Positions 62,475 through 64,000 of a stretch of 64,000 bases of DNA are shown here, one piece after another. The notes beneath the pieces are model-generated. The model made no database searches. It saw nothing but the letters and a program-made list of their open reading frames with translations, and was not told where the DNA came from. The stretch's first letter is position 1. The number at the start of each line of letters is the position of its first letter. The stretch comes from Bacillota bacterium (GTDB lineage: Bacteria > Bacillota > Clostridia > Lachnospirales > Lachnospiraceae): assembly GCA_023408815.1 (NCBI GenBank), contig JAEYJO010000064.1, positions 90,394-154,393 of the forward strand, written 5' to 3'. The position numbers were made by a program, and so were the translations under genes.

Positions 62475-63051
62475 TAAATCAGAAGCCCAAAAACGAGCCT
62501 CCACCCGACAGCTCATCGGTACCAAGGAAATCACCGAGTACAGTCTGCAGACCTATGGGCATGGGGAGCTTGTGTATTTTATCATCAAGCCCAGCAACAT
62601 ATCTGTGCTGTCGGAGGCCAGCATCAGCACCCGCATCTATGCCCTGATGACTGTTCTCAAAGGAATCGCTGAAATCGAGATTTTGTGCTTAAACAGCCGG
62701 GAAAACTTCGAGGACAACAAGCGGTTTCTTCGCAGCCGCATGGAACAGGAGCAGAATCCTGTGGTACGAAAGCTTCTCGAAAAAGACCTGTCCTTCCTTG
62801 ACCGGATACAGGTGCAGATGGCTACCGCAAGGGAGTTTTTAATCTTGATCCGCCTGCGGAATGAAAAGGAAAAAGAGGTGTTCCCTTATCTATCCCGCAT
62901 TGAGAAGTCTCTGAAAGAGCAGGGCTTTTCCGTAAAGCGAGCGGACAAGGAGGATATCAAGCGTATCCTTGCGGTTTATTTTGAGCAGAACGTCACGACT
63001 GAAAAGTTCGAGGATTTCGATGGGGAGCGATGGGTTATCTTGAATGAGTGA
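62461..63051 (+). CDS. Conjugation protein, unknown, between PrgI and expected VirB4
   Basis: About 196 residues, ATG 62461 overlapping PrgI by 14 bases (SD GGAGG). It is soluble and charged (SRENFEDNKRFLRSRMEQEQ). It resembles the N-terminal part found before the ATPase domain of some VirB4 proteins, here as a separate gene. VirB4 should come next but the reversed cat gene follows instead. Confidence 0.6.
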   Translation: MRRNDKSEAQKRASTRQLIGTKEITEYSLQTYGHGELVYFIIKPSNISVLSEASISTRIYALMTVLKGIAEIEILCLNSRENFEDNKRFLRSRMEQEQNPVVRKLLEKDLSFLDRIQVQMATAREFLILIRLRNEKEKEVFPYLSRIEKSLKEQGFSVKRADKEDIKRILAVYFEQNVTTEKFEDFDGERWVILNE

Positions 63052-63059
63052 ATACCATG

Positions 63060-63099
63060 AAAATGGGAAGCTGGTATTAGTATCCCAGCTCCCCATTTT
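63060..63099. terminator. Bidirectional terminator beside cat
   Basis: AAAATGGG-A-AGCTGG (63060-63074) pairs with CCAGCT-CCCCATTTT (63085-63099). It lies between the convergent transfer gene and cat. Confidence 0.75.
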
Positions 63100-63122
63100 G
63101 CTCATAATTTGATATTCGAAGT

Positions 63123-63752
63123 CTATATGTTGTTCAAATAGTCTTGTAACGAATCTACGAGTTTTCCAACATGTATTCCATCTACAAAAGAATGGTGTAC
63201 CTGAACGGAAAAAGGTAGCATCTTCTTCCCGTTTCTTTCAAAATATTTCCCCCAATCAAATAATGGAGTAGCGTTATCTTTTTTACCGGAATTTGTGTGT
63301 GAAATATGAGTATATGATACCCATGGCATAGGCGAAAATTGAAATACATCATTGCCCAATGGCCCCGTAAAATAATCTTTTTGATTTGCTGCTTTGGGGG
63401 CTGCTACAGAAATATAACTTTCCAAAGTGTCCTGCATGTCAACATTAACAACTTTGAAAAGCTCAGTATTCTTATCCAAATAGGTAAACGCTGTATTAAT
63501 TCTATCGTAAAGCACAATTTGACCGTCAAGGAAACGATATCGAAATTCTTCTATATTATTCGCACACTTTGAAACGGCAAAGATAAGCGATAAGGTAAAG
63601 GAAAAATTTTTCTTATGGACTTTTTCCAAGAAATTTGTAATATCCAATTCAAGGGTAACGCAATAGGAGGGCTCTATACTGTTTCTGAATATTTGACAGT
63701 GCAAAGCCCTTTTCCATTTGGTTTCATCAATTATTTCATACGTATTTCCCAT
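63123..63752 (-). CDS. cat: Chloramphenicol O-acetyltransferase (type A)
   Basis: A 209-residue enzyme of normal length. The catalytic motif HHSFVDG is at residues 186-192, with His187 as the expected base and Asp191 as structural partner. The N-terminus (DETKWKRALHCQIF) and FSPMPWVSYTHI are typical of CatA-type trimers. It transfers acetyl from acetyl-CoA to chloramphenicol. SD GGGAGAC on the minus strand. It is AT-rich and reversed against the transfer operon, so it is acquired cargo. Activity is inferred. Confidence 0.92.
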   Translation of the reverse strand: MGNTYEIIDETKWKRALHCQIFRNSIEPSYCVTLELDITNFLEKVHKKNFSFTLSLIFAVSKCANNIEEFRYRFLDGQIVLYDRINTAFTYLDKNTELFKVVNVDMQDTLESYISVAAPKAANQKDYFTGPLGNDVFQFSPMPWVSYTHISHTNSGKKDNATPLFDWGKYFERNGKKMLPFSVQVHHSFVDGIHVGKLVDSLQDYLNNI

Positions 63753-63829
63753 AACATTTGTCTCCCTTCCCTGATACCTGATGTATAAATAATTTGTATT
63801 TTTTGAATACGGTTTTAATTCTCAATCTA

Positions 63830-63858
63830 ATTATACCTCAACCTTGTACCAAAGTGAA
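63830..63858 (-). promoter_or_regulatory. Candidate cat promoter
   Basis: On the minus strand TTCACT (63853-63858) and TATAAT (63830-63835), spacer 17. The leader to the ATG at 63752 is about 70 bases. Confidence 0.45.
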
Positions 63859-64000
63859 CCAATTTATCCTAAGCGACAGCGTAAATTTACCTTCGGATTC
63901 AATGGTGCAGAGTCCACCCACAATGCACTGATAAAGTATCAGGCAATGACTTTTAGATTTAATATACATCTTTTCTGTATTCCAAGCAAGCCAAGCTCCT
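63859..64000. other. Right edge, no gene called
   Basis: One + frame stays open from about 63820 to the edge (RQRKFTFGFNGAESTHNALI within it), but it has no start or SD and matches nothing I know. It could be a fragment of an interrupted gene. Confidence 0.3.

Larger units (their letters stand above)
35862..64000. mobile_element. Integrative conjugative element with Tad-like pilus, right end not in window
   Basis: The left junction is inferred from the break in the alpha-galactosidase at about 35862. The element carries an excisionase-like HTH protein, Fic, a methyltransferase-centred module, then genes typical of clostridial conjugative elements (SpoVG, YodL, DUF4320, DUF3852, VirB6-like, PrgI) and a Tad-like pilus operon, plus a chloramphenicol acetyltransferase. 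Base composition changes sharply at about 43.6 kb. Integrase, relaxase, VirB4 and coupling protein were not found and should follow to the right. Confidence 0.82.

Noticed and set aside
1..64000. rRNA, tRNA or tmRNA genes
   Set aside because: No cloverleaf or rRNA-like stretch was noticed by reading; a covariance-model scan was not possible here.

Overview
The window looks like a chromosome segment from an anaerobic, low-to-mid GC Firmicute of the Clostridia, most likely a Lachnospiraceae member. This is inferred from gene content: a DUF3793/flavodoxin pair, LytTR/DUF3021 pair, DUF5692, PPi-type pyruvate phosphate dikinase, Fe-S aldo/keto reductase, CarD and many TTG starts. No rRNA, tRNA or CRISPR array was seen. 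The last 28 kb is one integrated conjugative element that runs off the right edge.

Host part, 1-35.86 kb. From the left: the end of an FtsX permease; a DUF3793-flavodoxin operon behind a GTTAGT-N4-ACTAAC operator; a GNAT acetyltransferase; an Rrf2 regulator with a 940-residue YhgE/Pip membrane protein; a LytTR-DUF3021 pair; two fold-back elements, one a clear MITE with target duplication; an ABC ATPase/permease pair; an Fe-S aldo/keto reductase and a flavodoxin-like protein that share a MerR-type operator; CarD; a choice-of-anchor-A surface protein with a striking Cys-Pro repeat; and an ECF sigma/anti-sigma pair. A GntR regulator is divergent from an operon DUF5692-hypB-large Fe-S flavoprotein-hypA with no hydrogenase nearby. 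ppdK follows behind a structured leader. Next comes a cassette of TetR, Cys-rich KTR protein, two exporter-fold ABC proteins, and ECF S, T and fused A components. It carries the same GTTAGT-N4-ACTAAC box as the flavodoxin operon, which suggests metal (probably iron) control and siderophore or cofactor uptake. An AraC-type regulator, a papain-like-fold protein and a GH36 alpha-galactosidase follow.

Mobile part, about 35.86-64 kb. The alpha-galactosidase is cut in its catalytic domain by the element. Its left end holds recombinase-type repeats and a double-HTH protein. Cargo follows: a Fic protein with a built-in inhibitory helix, then an AT-rich four-gene module (cytosine methyltransferase, double-GHKL ATPase/kinase, receiver-like protein, HNH nuclease) that is the best candidate for a little-described defence system. 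After a 23-bp perfect hairpin the composition becomes GC-richer. The transfer backbone begins there: accessory proteins, a DNA adenine methylase with a degenerate start codon, two AbrB-like proteins, SpoVG, a complete Tad-like pilus module (prepilin peptidase, CpaB, CpaE, CpaF, TadB, TadC, pseudopilin-like proteins), secreted proteins, and type IV secretion parts (VirB2-like, VirB6-like, PrgI). Two cargo blocks interrupt the backbone in reverse orientation: a methyltransferase/YkvA/TauE block and a chloramphenicol acetyltransferase gene. VirB4, coupling protein, relaxase and integrase are not in the window and should lie to the right.
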